Shown here piece by piece: positions 16,853 through 25,992 of a DNA stretch of 64,000 nucleotides (positions are counted from its first letter, which is position 1; every line of letters begins with the position of its first letter). The position numbers were made by a program, and so were the translations under genes. The notes under the pieces are model-generated. The model had not been told where the DNA came from, ran no database searches, and was given only the letters and a program-made list of their open reading frames with translations. Origin of the DNA: Holophagales bacterium UBA5066 (GTDB lineage Bacteria; Acidobacteriota; Thermoanaerobaculia; UBA5066); NCBI GenBank assembly GCA_002414905.1, contig DIAY01000284.1, forward strand, positions 8,439-72,438. Direction: 5' to 3'.

Positions 16853-18081
16853 ACCTCAGGTGGTGGCGCCTCGCGGCGCGAAATCTCTTCCGGCACCGGC
16901 GCCGGACGATCCTCACCGGGAGCATCGTCGTGGTCGGATTCATCGCCGCAACGATGACGGCCGGCTTCGTCGCACAGACGTTCCGCGGCCTGAAGGACAT
17001 CACGATCCGGGGCCAGGGGGGCCACCTGCGTGTCGTCAGCGGCGAAGCGGCGGGGAAGAGCGACGAGGAGGCCGCGACCCTTCTCCTCGACCACGCCGAG
17101 GAGCTGACCCGGAGCGTCGTGACGAGCCCCGACGTCCTCCAGGCGATGCCGCGTCTCGCGTTCTTCGGCCTCGTCGCGCGCGGGGAGAAGAGCGTCGGCT
17201 ACATGGGGACGGGCACGGTCCCCGCGCTCGAGAAGAGCGCCTCGATCACGGCGGAGGCGGTGGCGGACGGGACGTTTCTCTCCGACCCCGAAGCCGACGA
17301 GGTGATGCTCGGGGGAGGGTTGGCGCGTTCGCTCGGAGCGAAGGTCGGGGACCTCGTCACGGTCATGACGACGACGCCCGACGGCGGGCTGAACGCCATC
17401 GACGCGACCGTCGTCGCCATCCTCCGCTGGCCGATCAAGGAGCTCGACGACCGGCTCCTGTTCCTGCCCTGGGCTCCCGCGGGGCGTCTCCTGAAAGCGG
17501 AAGGGAAGGCGACGTCGATCGCCGTCACGCTGAAGCCGGGGGTCGACCTCGAAAAGGCCGCCGGTGGCCTCCGCGCCCGGCTCCACCGGGAAGGCGTGGA
17601 CGCGACCGTCAGGACCTGGATCGAGAGCGCGCCCTTCTACGTCGCCGTGCGGCGCCTCTATGCCGCGATCTTCCTCTTCACGGGTCTCGTCCTGGCCACG
17701 GTCGTGGTCCTGGCGGCGGCGAACACGATGACGATGTCCGTATTCGAGAGGACCAGAGAAATCGGCACGCTTCTCGCCATCGGCATGGAGCGCGGGCAGG
17801 TGAGGAACCTCTTCCTCGCGGAGGGACTCCTGATGGGGCTCGGGGGCTCGGTCGCGGGGGCGATCGGATCGCTCCTCATCAGGGCCGTCATCAACGCGGC
17901 CCGGATCTCTCTGCCGCCGCCTCCGGGGGCCACGAGCGGCGGAGTCCTGCACGTCGAGCTGATCCCGATCGCCTTCCTCGTCGGCTTCGTCCTGATGACC
18001 ACCACGCTCCTCGCCGCATCCTGGTGGCCGGCGCGGCGTGCGGCGCGTCTCGACCCGGTGGAGGCGCTGACGCATGTCTGA
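16849..18081 (+). CDS. FtsX-type ABC transporter permease (LolE/LolC/MacB-like)
   Basis: 410 residues. One N-terminal membrane segment follows ARNLFRHRRRTILTG, then a large periplasmic MacB-PCD-like domain (about 45-265), then three C-terminal segments with the FtsX motif region TMTMSVFERTREIGTLLAIGM. This topology (1+3 helices) matches lipoprotein-releasing and MacB/FtsX permeases. As a single permease it would have to act as a homodimer with the upstream ATPase. Its TGA lies inside the first codons of the next gene (8-bp overlap). Confidence 0.88.
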   Translation: MNLRWWRLAARNLFRHRRRTILTGSIVVVGFIAATMTAGFVAQTFRGLKDITIRGQGGHLRVVSGEAAGKSDEEAATLLLDHAEELTRSVVTSPDVLQAMPRLAFFGLVARGEKSVGYMGTGTVPALEKSASITAEAVADGTFLSDPEADEVMLGGGLARSLGAKVGDLVTVMTTTPDGGLNAIDATVVAILRWPIKELDDRLLFLPWAPAGRLLKAEGKATSIAVTLKPGVDLEKAAGGLRARLHREGVDATVRTWIESAPFYVAVRRLYAAIFLFTGLVLATVVVLAAANTMTMSVFERTREIGTLLAIGMERGQVRNLFLAEGLLMGLGGSVAGAIGSLLIRAVINAARISLPPPPGATSGGVLHVELIPIAFLVGFVLMTTTLLAASWWPARRAARLDPVEALTHV

Positions 18082-18838
18082 CCGCCGGCCGGCTCTCGAA
18101 CGACTGCGGCTCTGCCCGCTGCTCGTCCTCCTCTGGCTCTCGCCGTCCTCGCACGGGGCCCCGGACGAGGCCGCGGCGATCCTCGCTCGCGCCGATGCAC
18201 CCCGGGCCGCGCTTTCCGAGGCCCGGATGAAGCTCCGCGTGACGACCACGCGCACGGGGGCCGCAGCCTTCGCCGGGGAGTTCGCGGTCCTGGTGAAGGG
18301 ACCGGAGAAGATCCGGATCGAGTTCCTGGCTCCGGGCGACCAGGGCAAGCTTCTCATCGTGAATGGCAGGGACGCGTGGCTCGTCCTGCCCGGAACGAAG
18401 AACCCGATCAAGGTGCCGCGCAGCCACCGGGTGACCGGAGGGTTCGCCGTAGCCGACGTCGCGCGGACGCGCTTCGTGGACGACTACGACGCCACCGTCG
18501 AGAGGAGAGATGAGATCGGCGGAAGGACGTGCGACGTCCTTCTCCTCCGGGCGAAGAAGGGGCGGGACCCGGCGTTCCCGGTCCTGCGCGTCTGGGTGGA
18601 CCGTGAAGAGGGCCGAACGCGGAAGGTCGTCTTCCTGCTGCCGTCGGGCAAGACCGCGCGCGAGGCGACGTTCGACGAATGGGGAACCCTGCGAGGCGTT
18701 CCGACGGTGGCGCGGATGACGATCGTCGACGCCCTCCGTCCGGGGACGACCGTCGTCGACTACCTCGACGCCGAGAAGGCCGTGATCCCCGACTCCCTCT
18801 TCGTCCCCGTCGGCGCGAAGGCGGAAGGCGCACGCTGA
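18074..18838 (+). CDS. LolA-like outer-membrane lipoprotein-sorting protein
   Basis: 254 residues. An N-terminal signal sequence (RLCPLLVLLWLSPSSHGAP) predicts export to the periplasm. The remainder is a beta-rich half-barrel pattern resembling the LolA/LppX fold: ARMKLRVTTT, FAVLVKGPEKIRIEFL, KLLIVNGRDAWLVLPG, then VLRVWVDREEG and FDEWGTLRGVPTVARMTIVD. Such proteins carry acyl chains across the periplasm. Being the last gene of the overlapping operon directly after an ABC ATPase and FtsX permease supports a substrate-carrier role for that transporter. The lipid cargo is unknown. Confidence 0.78.
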   Translation: MSDRRPALERLRLCPLLVLLWLSPSSHGAPDEAAAILARADAPRAALSEARMKLRVTTTRTGAAAFAGEFAVLVKGPEKIRIEFLAPGDQGKLLIVNGRDAWLVLPGTKNPIKVPRSHRVTGGFAVADVARTRFVDDYDATVERRDEIGGRTCDVLLLRAKKGRDPAFPVLRVWVDREEGRTRKVVFLLPSGKTAREATFDEWGTLRGVPTVARMTIVDALRPGTTVVDYLDAEKAVIPDSLFVPVGAKAEGAR

Positions 18839-18867
18839 ACCTCATCGCCCGGAGGAGGGCGGGAGGG

Positions 18868-19731
18868 TCAGTTCACCGGGACGCCGGCCGAGAGCGAGTC
18901 GAGGCCCCGGGAGGCCCGGTCCGCCTCGGGCGAGTCGGGGAAACGCTCGATCACCTCGGCGAAAACCGTGGCGGCTTCCTCCGTCACGCCGATCGCCGCG
19001 GCGGTCATCGCCTTCTGGAGCGTCCTCTCGGGAGACAGGGGGCGAAGCGCCGCGAGAAATGTCGCCACGCGATAGCTCCCGGCCGGGTCACGCTCCTCGC
19101 GGGTCGAGGCGCCGAGATTGTTGAGGATCCTTTCGAGAATCTGGTCCGTCGCGCTCACCCCGAGGAAATCGGTGCTCCACCGGGACTTCGAACCGGCGAT
19201 CCGGTCGTGGAGGGCCCGGCATCCTTCGCGGGACAGCTCCTGACCGCCCGCGAACGGATCGACGTGGACGCCTGCCGCCCCGCCCACCCGGACGAGGAAG
19301 TGGCCCGGCATGCCAATGCCGTCGACGGGAACCCCTGCCCGGCGGCCGACCTCGATCCAGACGCAGGACAGGAGGATCGGCATCCCCTTCCTTCGCGCGA
19401 GGACCTGGTGGAGACAGCAGTTCCTCGTGGCCGAGTAGTCGTCGGTGTCGCCCCGGAAGAAGAGGTCGTCGACGAGGAGGCCTCGCAGGAGGCGCGAGAG
19501 CGCGAACGGTCCGCGCGAGGGGAGGAGGGGCAGGCGCCGCGCGGCGATGGCCGCCCACGCCGTCAGCTGAGCCTCGTCCTCCAGACGGTCCGCGACCGGA
19601 GCGCCCTCGATCGCCGACAGGGCGGCGAGGAGGTCGGCTCGCGAAACGGCCTCGAGAAAGAGGCGGACGTCCTCGTCGTCCTCCGGGGTCCAGAGGTCGC
19701 GAAGAGTCGGTTGCGGCGGCCCTCCCAGCAC
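18868..19731 (-). CDS. SirB1 family transglutaminase-like protein
   Basis: 287 residues. The central block has the family pattern FFRGDTDDYSATRNCCLHQVLARRKG..ILLSCVWIEVGRRAGVPVDGIGMPGHFLVRV, where Cys and His of a transglutaminase-like core fall in the NCCLH and PGHF strands. The C-terminal 70 residues look like TPR helices (AATVFAEVIERFPDSPEADRA). The function of this family is not settled; regulatory or scaffolding roles are usually assumed. Start GTG 19731. It is convergent with the LolA-like gene (29-bp gap) and 34 bp downstream of the patatin lipoprotein gene on the same strand, so those two may be co-transcribed. Confidence 0.78.
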   Translation of the reverse strand: MLGGPPQPTLRDLWTPEDDEDVRLFLEAVSRADLLAALSAIEGAPVADRLEDEAQLTAWAAIAARRLPLLPSRGPFALSRLLRGLLVDDLFFRGDTDDYSATRNCCLHQVLARRKGMPILLSCVWIEVGRRAGVPVDGIGMPGHFLVRVGGAAGVHVDPFAGGQELSREGCRALHDRIAGSKSRWSTDFLGVSATDQILERILNNLGASTREERDPAGSYRVATFLAALRPLSPERTLQKAMTAAAIGVTEEAATVFAEVIERFPDSPEADRASRGLDSLSAGVPVN

Positions 19732-19765
19732 GGCTCGATCGTAGCTCTTCCCGCGTCCGGAGGGG

Positions 19766-20692
19766 TCAGGAGACGGGGACCCGGCGAGTTCGGGCGGCGA
19801 TCGCGGCGCGAATGAGCGGCAGGGCCTCCCGGGCCGCGTCCTCTCCGGCGGCGATGAGACGCTTCTTCCGGGTGAAGTCGTCGTAGGCGATGTCGCCGAC
19901 GTCGGGCGTGATGACGACGTCGGCCTCGCGGGCGCGCAGCCGCCCGATCTCCGCCGACATGATCGTCACGGCCTGGTAGGCGATGGCGACCGGATTCGCC
20001 GGGACGGTGGAGCGGGTCAGCGGCGGTATGGAGACGGCGATCACGACCTCGGCTCCCATCGAACGGGCCACGTCGGCCGGCACCGGGTTCACGACGCCGC
20101 CGTCGATGTAGGTCCTCCCGCTGATCACGACGGGGACGAAGACCCCGGGAATGGCGCACGACGCGTGCACGGCGGGAGCGATTGCGCCGCGCTGGAAGGA
20201 GACGACCCGTCCCGTGGCGGCGTCGACGGCGACGGCCGCGAAGGGGATCTTCATCTTCTCGATCGACTTGCTCCTCAGGTTCGCGCCGAGGAACTGCCGG
20301 AGGCGTTCGCCCTTCACGAAGCCTCCCGAGAAGACCGCGAAGGCGCGGTAATCGAAGAGATCTTCCTCGGTGACGGCGATCGCGTGGAACTCGGCGTCGA
20401 GGACGCGTCCCGTATCGGCGTAGAGGGCGCCGACGAGACTTCCGACGGAGGTGCCGGCGACGAAGGAGATCGGGATCTTCTCCTGCTCGAGGACGCGCAG
20501 GACCCCGATCTCGGCGAACCCGCGGGCGCCACCTCCGCCGAGGGCAAGGCCCACTTTCGGGAGGACCTCTCGCGTCGGTACCGGCGCCGGCGTGGGGACG
20601 ACGGGAGGTGCCGGAGGAGGCGTGGGAGAGCAGGAGGCCAGGAAGAGCGCGGCGGCGAGGACCGCCGGCACGCTGGGCGGGAAGGCCCTCAA
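19766..20692 (-). CDS. Patatin-like phospholipase lipoprotein (RssA-like)
   Basis: 308 residues from TTG 20692. This start is chosen because it gives a lipoprotein signal with lipobox LASC near residue 21 and has GGGGAAG upstream; the frame is open to 20812 but that extension is hydrophilic. The patatin core has oxyanion hole GLALGGGGARGFAEIGVL, nucleophile GTSVGSLVG and the catalytic Asp in YIDGGVVNPVP. It is a Ser-Asp acyl hydrolase expected at the periplasmic face of a membrane and acting on phospholipid acyl esters. The Pro-rich linker after Cys is typical of tethered lipoproteins. Confidence 0.87.
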   Translation of the reverse strand: MRAFPPSVPAVLAAALFLASCSPTPPPAPPVVPTPAPVPTREVLPKVGLALGGGGARGFAEIGVLRVLEQEKIPISFVAGTSVGSLVGALYADTGRVLDAEFHAIAVTEEDLFDYRAFAVFSGGFVKGERLRQFLGANLRSKSIEKMKIPFAAVAVDAATGRVVSFQRGAIAPAVHASCAIPGVFVPVVISGRTYIDGGVVNPVPADVARSMGAEVVIAVSIPPLTRSTVPANPVAIAYQAVTIMSAEIGRLRAREADVVITPDVGDIAYDDFTRKKRLIAAGEDAAREALPLIRAAIAARTRRVPVS

Positions 20693-20817
20693 GCCGTCAC
20701 TTCCCCGGGACCGGGCCGGTCGTTCACGCTCATCCCGGGATTCAGGTATTCGACGCACATGCACCGCTCCCCGCGGACCCTCGGGCGACGGCTCGCTCCG
20801 GCGAGAGTCCAACGATC

Positions 20818-20846
20818 CTTGTAGGTGGCGGAGGAGGGGAAGTCAA
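20818..20846 (-). promoter_or_regulatory. Possible promoter of the patatin lipoprotein gene
   Basis: Minus-strand TTGACT (20841-20846), 17-nt spacer, TACAAG (20818-20823). The predicted start near 20811 would leave a leader of about 119 nt before TTG 20692. The rest of the 247-bp divergent gap shows nothing else I can support. Confidence 0.45.
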
Positions 20847-20939
20847 GGAAGAGAGCCAGTGCTTGCGGGGTGCTAGCATGTTCGGTCGGGCGGCGCGGAA
20901 TACCCGCTGTCGCCACTCCCGAAAGAGGTGCCTTGCATC

Positions 20940-22127
20940 ATGGCCGACGTCAAGAAGCTGCGCATCGCCAGCCGGATCATCCACTCGGGTCAGCACACCT
21001 GCCCGCTCACCGGTGCTGTCGCGACGCCGATCTACCAGACGTCGACCTTCGCGTTCAAGGACACGGACGAGGGAGCCGCCCGCTTCGGCGGCACGGACCC
21101 GGGCTACAAATACACGCGGCTCGGGAACCCGACCGTGGCAGCCCTGGAGGAATGCATCGCGGACCTCGAGGGGGGCTGCGGGGCGATGGCCGCCTCGACC
21201 GGCATGGCGGCCGTCAACACCGTCTACTTCTCCCTTCTCGGCGCGGGGGCCCACATCGTGGGGACGGACGCCCTGTACGGCGCGAGCCGGATGATCCTGG
21301 AGAAGGAGTATTCCCGCTTCGGCGTGACCGGGACCTTCGTCGACACGTCCGATCCGGCCAACGTCGAGAAGGCGATGAGGCCGGAAACGAAGCTCGTCTA
21401 CCTCGAGACGCCCGCGAACCCGACGCTCAAGCTCTGCGATATCGAGGCGATCGTGAAGATCGCCCACGGCCGGGGCGCACTCGTCGCCGTGGACAACACG
21501 TTCGCCACACCCCTCCTCCAGCAGCCACTCGCTCTCGGAGCGGACGTCGTCCTGCACAGCATGACGAAGTTCCTCAACGGCCACAGCGACGTGGTCGCCG
21601 GGATCGTCGTCGCGAAGGACCCGGCGCTTTACGCCCGACTCCGCTCCGTCCACGTGAACGTCGGACCGACGATGGACCCGCACCAGGCGTGGCTCGTCTT
21701 CCGGGGCGTCAAGACGCTGGGGCTGCGGCTGGAGAAGGCTCAGTCCAACGCCCTCGAGGTCGCGCAGTTCCTGGAAGCGCACCCGAAGGTCTCCTGGATC
21801 CGCTACCCCTACCTGCCGAGCCACCCGCAGTACGCTCTCGCGCGTCGCCAGATGGCCGGTGGCGGAGCGATCATCTCCTTCGGTGTGAAGGGGGGCCTCG
21901 AGGCGGGTCGGACCCTCATGAACTCCGTCAGGCTCGCGACGCTCGCCGTCAGCCTGGGCGGCATCGAGACGCTCATCGAGCACCCGGCCTCCATGACACA
22001 TGCGAGCGTTCCGAAAGCCGACCGGGAGAAGGCCGAGATCTCCGACGACCTCGTCCGGATCGCCGTCGGCTGCGAGGACGCCGCCGACCTCTGCGAGGAT
22101 CTCGAGCAGGCCCTGGCGAGGGTGTAG
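20940..22127 (+). CDS. Cys/Met metabolism PLP enzyme (methionine/cystathionine gamma-lyase-like)
   Basis: 395 residues, the usual length for the fold-type I trans-sulfuration family. The PLP lysine is Lys210 in VLHSMTKFLNGHSD; the phosphate-binding STGMAA, YKYTRLGNPT and VDNTFATP blocks are present. At the position of the methionine gamma-lyase active-site Cys (YGC in Pseudomonas MGL) this protein has YGA (residues 113-115). The overall N-terminus resembles MGL, yet strict methionine gamma-lyase activity is therefore not assured; cystathionine gamma-lyase or homocysteine lyase are alternatives. ATG 20940 has AAGAGGTG upstream. It is convergent with the hydrolase gene. Confidence 0.85.
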   Translation: MADVKKLRIASRIIHSGQHTCPLTGAVATPIYQTSTFAFKDTDEGAARFGGTDPGYKYTRLGNPTVAALEECIADLEGGCGAMAASTGMAAVNTVYFSLLGAGAHIVGTDALYGASRMILEKEYSRFGVTGTFVDTSDPANVEKAMRPETKLVYLETPANPTLKLCDIEAIVKIAHGRGALVAVDNTFATPLLQQPLALGADVVLHSMTKFLNGHSDVVAGIVVAKDPALYARLRSVHVNVGPTMDPHQAWLVFRGVKTLGLRLEKAQSNALEVAQFLEAHPKVSWIRYPYLPSHPQYALARRQMAGGGAIISFGVKGGLEAGRTLMNSVRLATLAVSLGGIETLIEHPASMTHASVPKADREKAEISDDLVRIAVGCEDAADLCEDLEQALARV

Positions 22128-22169
22128 CGCCTCGGCTCCGTCCGGGGGCCGTGCTTCCGTGTACCGGGC

Positions 22170-23045
22170 TCAGACTTCGAAGTCCGAGAGGAACCGCTCC
22201 GTCTCCGAGAGGATCCTTGCGGGATCCTCCCGGTGAGGGAAGTGTCCGAGTGCCGGCAGGATGAGGGACCGGACCGGCCCCGAGACGGCCCTCGCGATGG
22301 ACTCGACCTGCGCCGCAGTGCCGTAGTCGTCGTTCTCCCCCTGGATCACCAGGACCGGGCAGCGGACCGATCGGATGGTCTCGACCGCCGAGAAATGGCG
22401 AAATGCGGGATCGCGCCAGGTCTCGCTCCAGCCGCGGAAGACGGACTCCGTCTTTTCGCCGTGATGCCGTTCGAGGCGGACCGGAAGGTCGGTCTTCGAC
22501 CAGGCCTCGGCCGCCCGGTCGATTCCCGCGAGCGTCACGTCCTCGATGAAGACGTGGGCCGCAATGGAGACGACGGCGGCTGGAGCTTCGGGGAAGGCCG
22601 CGGCGAAGAGAAGGGCGATGGAGGCGCCGTCGCTGTGGCCGAAGAGAACGGGACTCGCGACTTCCGCCTGGCGGAGGACCTCCGGAAGCCGTTCGGTGGC
22701 CTCGCGCTCGAGGTACCGTTGGTCGGGAGGCGCGGGGCGGGCGTCCGATCGGCCGAACCCCAGCCGGTCGAAGACCAGCCCCTCCCGCCCCAGCTCCCCG
22801 CAGAGCCGTTCGGGGAGATTCCGCCAGAGAGAAACGGCACCGAGGGCGTCGTGGAGGAAGACGATCGGGGGGAGGCCGGCCCGAGTCTCGTCCGGTAAGA
22901 TCCGGAGGGCTTCGATCCGTCCCTCGGGAAGTCGGATCGGGACCCGCTGACGCGTCGCACGGACGTGGGCGGGGCGGCTCACAGGGGCATTCTGAAGGGC
23001 GCCTCTCACGCCGGCAAGGGATGCGGGGGCCTGGTGCGAGACCAT
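22170..23045 (-). CDS. Alpha/beta hydrolase
   Basis: 291 residues with the hydrolase fold: VFLHDALG oxyanion strand, FDRLGFGRSD, nucleophile elbow LFGHSDGAS (Ser), the acid strand VLVIQGENDDYG (Asp) and catalytic His in LPALGHFPHRED. The substrate cannot be predicted. The start at ATG 23045 is open to question, since the first 35 residues lack fold features and an internal start is possible. It is divergent from the M41-like gene, with 62 bp between. Confidence 0.8.
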   Translation of the reverse strand: MVSHQAPASLAGVRGALQNAPVSRPAHVRATRQRVPIRLPEGRIEALRILPDETRAGLPPIVFLHDALGAVSLWRNLPERLCGELGREGLVFDRLGFGRSDARPAPPDQRYLEREATERLPEVLRQAEVASPVLFGHSDGASIALLFAAAFPEAPAAVVSIAAHVFIEDVTLAGIDRAAEAWSKTDLPVRLERHHGEKTESVFRGWSETWRDPAFRHFSAVETIRSVRCPVLVIQGENDDYGTAAQVESIARAVSGPVRSLILPALGHFPHREDPARILSETERFLSDFEV

Positions 23046-23107
23046 CGGCTGATCCCCCGTCGCACCTTTCTTCCTCCCGAGCCTGTAATCTGCCGAAGGA
23101 GGGTCCG

Positions 23108-23575
23108 TTGAGGTTCCGTCGTCTCGTCGCCTTTCATGAAGCCGGCCGCGCGGTCGTCGCGTGGGATGCCGGCCTCCGCCTTCCGAACGTTTCGATCTAC
23201 CCCGAACAGCACACGCGCGGCCGCATCCTCGTCGACCAGGAATTTCCTTCGGGGGTCTCCGACGTCGATCGGCGGGAGCAGCGCGTCTATCTCCGCCTCC
23301 TCGCGGCGGGTCCGCTCGCGGTCCTGATGGCCGGCGGAAAGCTCCCGGTCGAACCGCATGTCGGCATCGAGATCGACACTCACCGGATCGCCGTTTTTGC
23401 TCGCCGGGCCGGCCTCGAGATCGATGCCGTTTTTCGGGAGACGGCCGTGAGGCTCGCCTACCTCTGGGAGCCGGTTGAGGAGCTCGTGAACGCGCTGCTG
23501 ATGAACGAGACCGTGGCGGGGTCCCTCGCCTCGCGGATCATCCGCAGGACTCACCCGGGTCCGCTCCTCGGTTAG
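23108..23575 (+). CDS. M41 (FtsH protease domain)-like protein with degenerate zinc motif
   Basis: 155 residues from TTG 23108, which has GGAGGG a few bases upstream. The N-terminus AFHEAGRAVVAW aligns with the FtsH-type AYHEAGHAVVA zinc motif at residues 9-19, and the following VSIYPEQHTRGRILVD matches the FtsH strand after it. The second zinc His is Arg14, so the HExxH site is broken and catalysis is unlikely unless another residue substitutes. There is no AAA domain and no membrane segment. It may be a non-catalytic stand-alone M41 domain; the role is unknown. Confidence 0.6.
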   Translation: MRFRRLVAFHEAGRAVVAWDAGLRLPNVSIYPEQHTRGRILVDQEFPSGVSDVDRREQRVYLRLLAAGPLAVLMAGGKLPVEPHVGIEIDTHRIAVFARRAGLEIDAVFRETAVRLAYLWEPVEELVNALLMNETVAGSLASRIIRRTHPGPLLG

Positions 23576-23613
23576 GCCCCGCCGCTCCCCGCCTGAGACG
23601 CGGGACCGGGGCG

Positions 23614-23646
23614 GGCCGGGAGAGAGGCCGTGCCGCTCTCCCGGCC
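23614..23646. terminator. Hairpin between convergent genes
   Basis: A perfect 11-bp stem (GGCCGGGAGAG / CTCTCCCGGCC) with an 11-nt loop lies in the 81-bp gap between the M41-like gene and the convergent Dcp gene. There is no T-run, so it is terminator-like only. Confidence 0.45.
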
Positions 23647-23656
23647 GATTGCCAGG

Positions 23657-25816
23657 TCAGTGTGGGGTCGGCGCCGTCGGGGACACCGTGGACGCCGCCG
23701 CCGGGGCCAGCCCTCGCCGCACGAGGAGCGGCTCGACGGAGGGCTCGCGGCCCCGGAAGCTCTTGTAGAGCGACATCGCCTCGGCGGTGCCCCCTTTCTC
23801 GAGGATGTTCTTCCGGAAGGCCGTGGCGGTCGCCTTGTCGAAGATTCCCTTCTCGCGGAACGCTTCGAAGGCGTCGGCGTCGAGGACCTCGCTCCAGAGG
23901 TAGCTGTAGTAGCCGGCGGAGTAGCCACCGCCCGGTCCGAAAATGTGCTGGAAGTACGGGCTCCGGTATCGGGGAACGATCTCGGGGATGAGACCGATCT
24001 TCGCGAGCGAGGCCTTCTCGAACGCGGTTGCGTCCTCGACCCTGGGCCCTGTCAGCGTGTGCCAGTCCATGTCGAGGTAGGAGGCGGCGGTGTACTCGAC
24101 CGTCGCGAAGCCCTGCCCGTAGAGCCGCGATTTTTCGATCTTCGCAACGAGGGCGTCCGGGATCGACTCGCCCGTCTTCCAGTTCTTCGCGTAGCCCTTC
24201 AGGACCTCGGGCTCGAGCGCCCAGTTCTCCATGATTTGCGAGGGGAGCTCGACGAAATCGCGCGGGACGCTCGCCATCGACCGGTAGGTCACGCGCGAGA
24301 GCATCCCGTGAAGGCCGTGCCCGAACTCGTGGAAGAGGGTCTCGACCTCGTCGAGCGAGAGGAGCGCCGGAGCGTCGCCGGCGGGGCGGGTGAAGTTCGT
24401 GACGTTCGTGACGATGGGGCGGACATCCTTGCCGTCCTTCACCCACTGGCCGCGCAGGTGCCCGCACCAGGCCCCGCCTCGCTTGCCCGGGCGCGGGTGG
24501 TAGTCGGTCGTGTAAAGCGCGAGGAACGAGCCGTCGGCGTCCTTCACCTCGAACGTCCGCACCTCGGGGTGGTACTTCGGCACGTCGGTCCGCTCGGTGA
24601 ACGTGATCCCGTAGAGCCGGTTCGCCACCGAGAAGGCCCCTTCGCGTACGCGGTCGAGCGGGAAGTAGGGGCGCAGCTCCTGGTCGTCGAGGTCGTAGCG
24701 CGCCTTGCGCAACTTCTCTGCGTAGTAGCGCCAGTCCCACGGCTCGAGCTTGTCGCCCTTGCCGTCAGCCGCGAGCGCCGCGGCGAGGTCCCTGGCGTCG
24801 ATCTTCGCCACCACGAGCGCCGGCTTCCAGACGCGGTCGAGCAGCTCGTAGACGCGCGCCGGAGTCTTCGCCATGTTGTCGTCGAGGACGAAGGCGGCCC
24901 ACGTGGGGAAACCCAGGAGCCTGGCGCGCTCGGCGCGCAGGGCCGCGATCTTCGACAGGAGCTCCTTGTTGTCCGTCTCGCCCCCCTTGTCGCACCGGGT
25001 CGTGTAGGCGGTCAGGATCTCCTTCCGGAGCTGACGGTTCTCGGCGAACGTGAGGAAGGGCCAGATCGAGGGCGACTGGAGCGTGAAGACCCATTTCCCT
25101 TCCAGCTTCGCCGCCTTCGCCACGTCGGCCGCAGCCGCCACGACTCCCGGAGGGAGGCCTGCGAGGTCGGCCTTCTTCTCGACGACGAGGCGATACCCGT
25201 TCGTCTCCTTGAGGAGGTTGTCGCTGAACCGGATGCCGAGAGCGGAGAGCTGCTGGTTGACCTCCCGGAATCGCTGCTTCTGCTCGGGTGCCAGGTTCGC
25301 GCCGCCGCGGACGAAGTCCTTGTATCCGTCTTCGACGAGCTTTTTCTGCTCGGGCGTCAGGCCGAGGGAGTCCCGTTTCGCCCAGACCGACTTCACACGG
25401 GCGAAGAGCCTCTCGTTCAGCCTCACGTCGTCGCGGAGCGACGAGAGCAGCGGTGCGACCTTCCTGTTGATCGCCTGGAGCTCGTCGTTCGTGTCGGCAC
25501 CGGACAGGGTGTAGAAGACCTCGCTCACCTTCGAGAGCGCGAGGCCGCCGTTCTCGAGGGCCTCGACGGTGTTCGCGAACGTGGCCGGCTCGGGGTTCGA
25601 GACGATCGCCTCGATTTCCTTCTTGCGCTCGGCGATCCCGGCTTCGAAAGCCGGGACGAAGTGGGCGGGCTCGATTTTGTCGAAAGGAGCCATGCCGAAC
25701 GGGGTCGTCCACTCCGTGAAGAAAGGGTTCGTCCCGGGGTTTGGCTCGGCAGCGGGCTGCGCCAGGCACGGAATCGCGATCGCGATGGCGGCGATGGCAA
25801 AAAGAGCTGTTCTCAT
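23657..25816 (-). CDS. dcp: M3 family peptidyl-dipeptidase (Dcp-like), exported
   Basis: 719 residues. The N-terminus MRTALFAIAAIAIAIPCLAQ is a signal peptide, so the enzyme should act in the periplasm. The thimet-oligopeptidase-type zinc site LFHEFGHGLHGML lies near residue 495, with the third ligand Glu downstream in DFVELPSQIMENWALEP. The substrate-binding GYYSYLWSEVLDADAF block is also conserved. Family enzymes release dipeptides from peptide C-termini. ATG 25816 has a strong AGGGAGGA upstream; the frame stays open to 26071, but that extension reads through the complement of a tRNA gene and is not real. Confidence 0.93.
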   Translation of the reverse strand: MRTALFAIAAIAIAIPCLAQPAAEPNPGTNPFFTEWTTPFGMAPFDKIEPAHFVPAFEAGIAERKKEIEAIVSNPEPATFANTVEALENGGLALSKVSEVFYTLSGADTNDELQAINRKVAPLLSSLRDDVRLNERLFARVKSVWAKRDSLGLTPEQKKLVEDGYKDFVRGGANLAPEQKQRFREVNQQLSALGIRFSDNLLKETNGYRLVVEKKADLAGLPPGVVAAAADVAKAAKLEGKWVFTLQSPSIWPFLTFAENRQLRKEILTAYTTRCDKGGETDNKELLSKIAALRAERARLLGFPTWAAFVLDDNMAKTPARVYELLDRVWKPALVVAKIDARDLAAALAADGKGDKLEPWDWRYYAEKLRKARYDLDDQELRPYFPLDRVREGAFSVANRLYGITFTERTDVPKYHPEVRTFEVKDADGSFLALYTTDYHPRPGKRGGAWCGHLRGQWVKDGKDVRPIVTNVTNFTRPAGDAPALLSLDEVETLFHEFGHGLHGMLSRVTYRSMASVPRDFVELPSQIMENWALEPEVLKGYAKNWKTGESIPDALVAKIEKSRLYGQGFATVEYTAASYLDMDWHTLTGPRVEDATAFEKASLAKIGLIPEIVPRYRSPYFQHIFGPGGGYSAGYYSYLWSEVLDADAFEAFREKGIFDKATATAFRKNILEKGGTAEAMSLYKSFRGREPSVEPLLVRRGLAPAAASTVSPTAPTPH

Positions 25817-25992
25817 GTACGTCCTCCCTGCAAATGCCCGCGCGTGACCGGGAAGGCCGGGCGGGCGATCTGGCATCTTACGCGGCGAAGGGGCGCCTCG
25901 CATCGTCCGGGAACGAGACCTGCTCCGGCAGCGTCCGGAAAGGCGGCGAAGGCCGCCTGGCGCGCATCCGCCAACGCATGAGGGGAGAAAGG

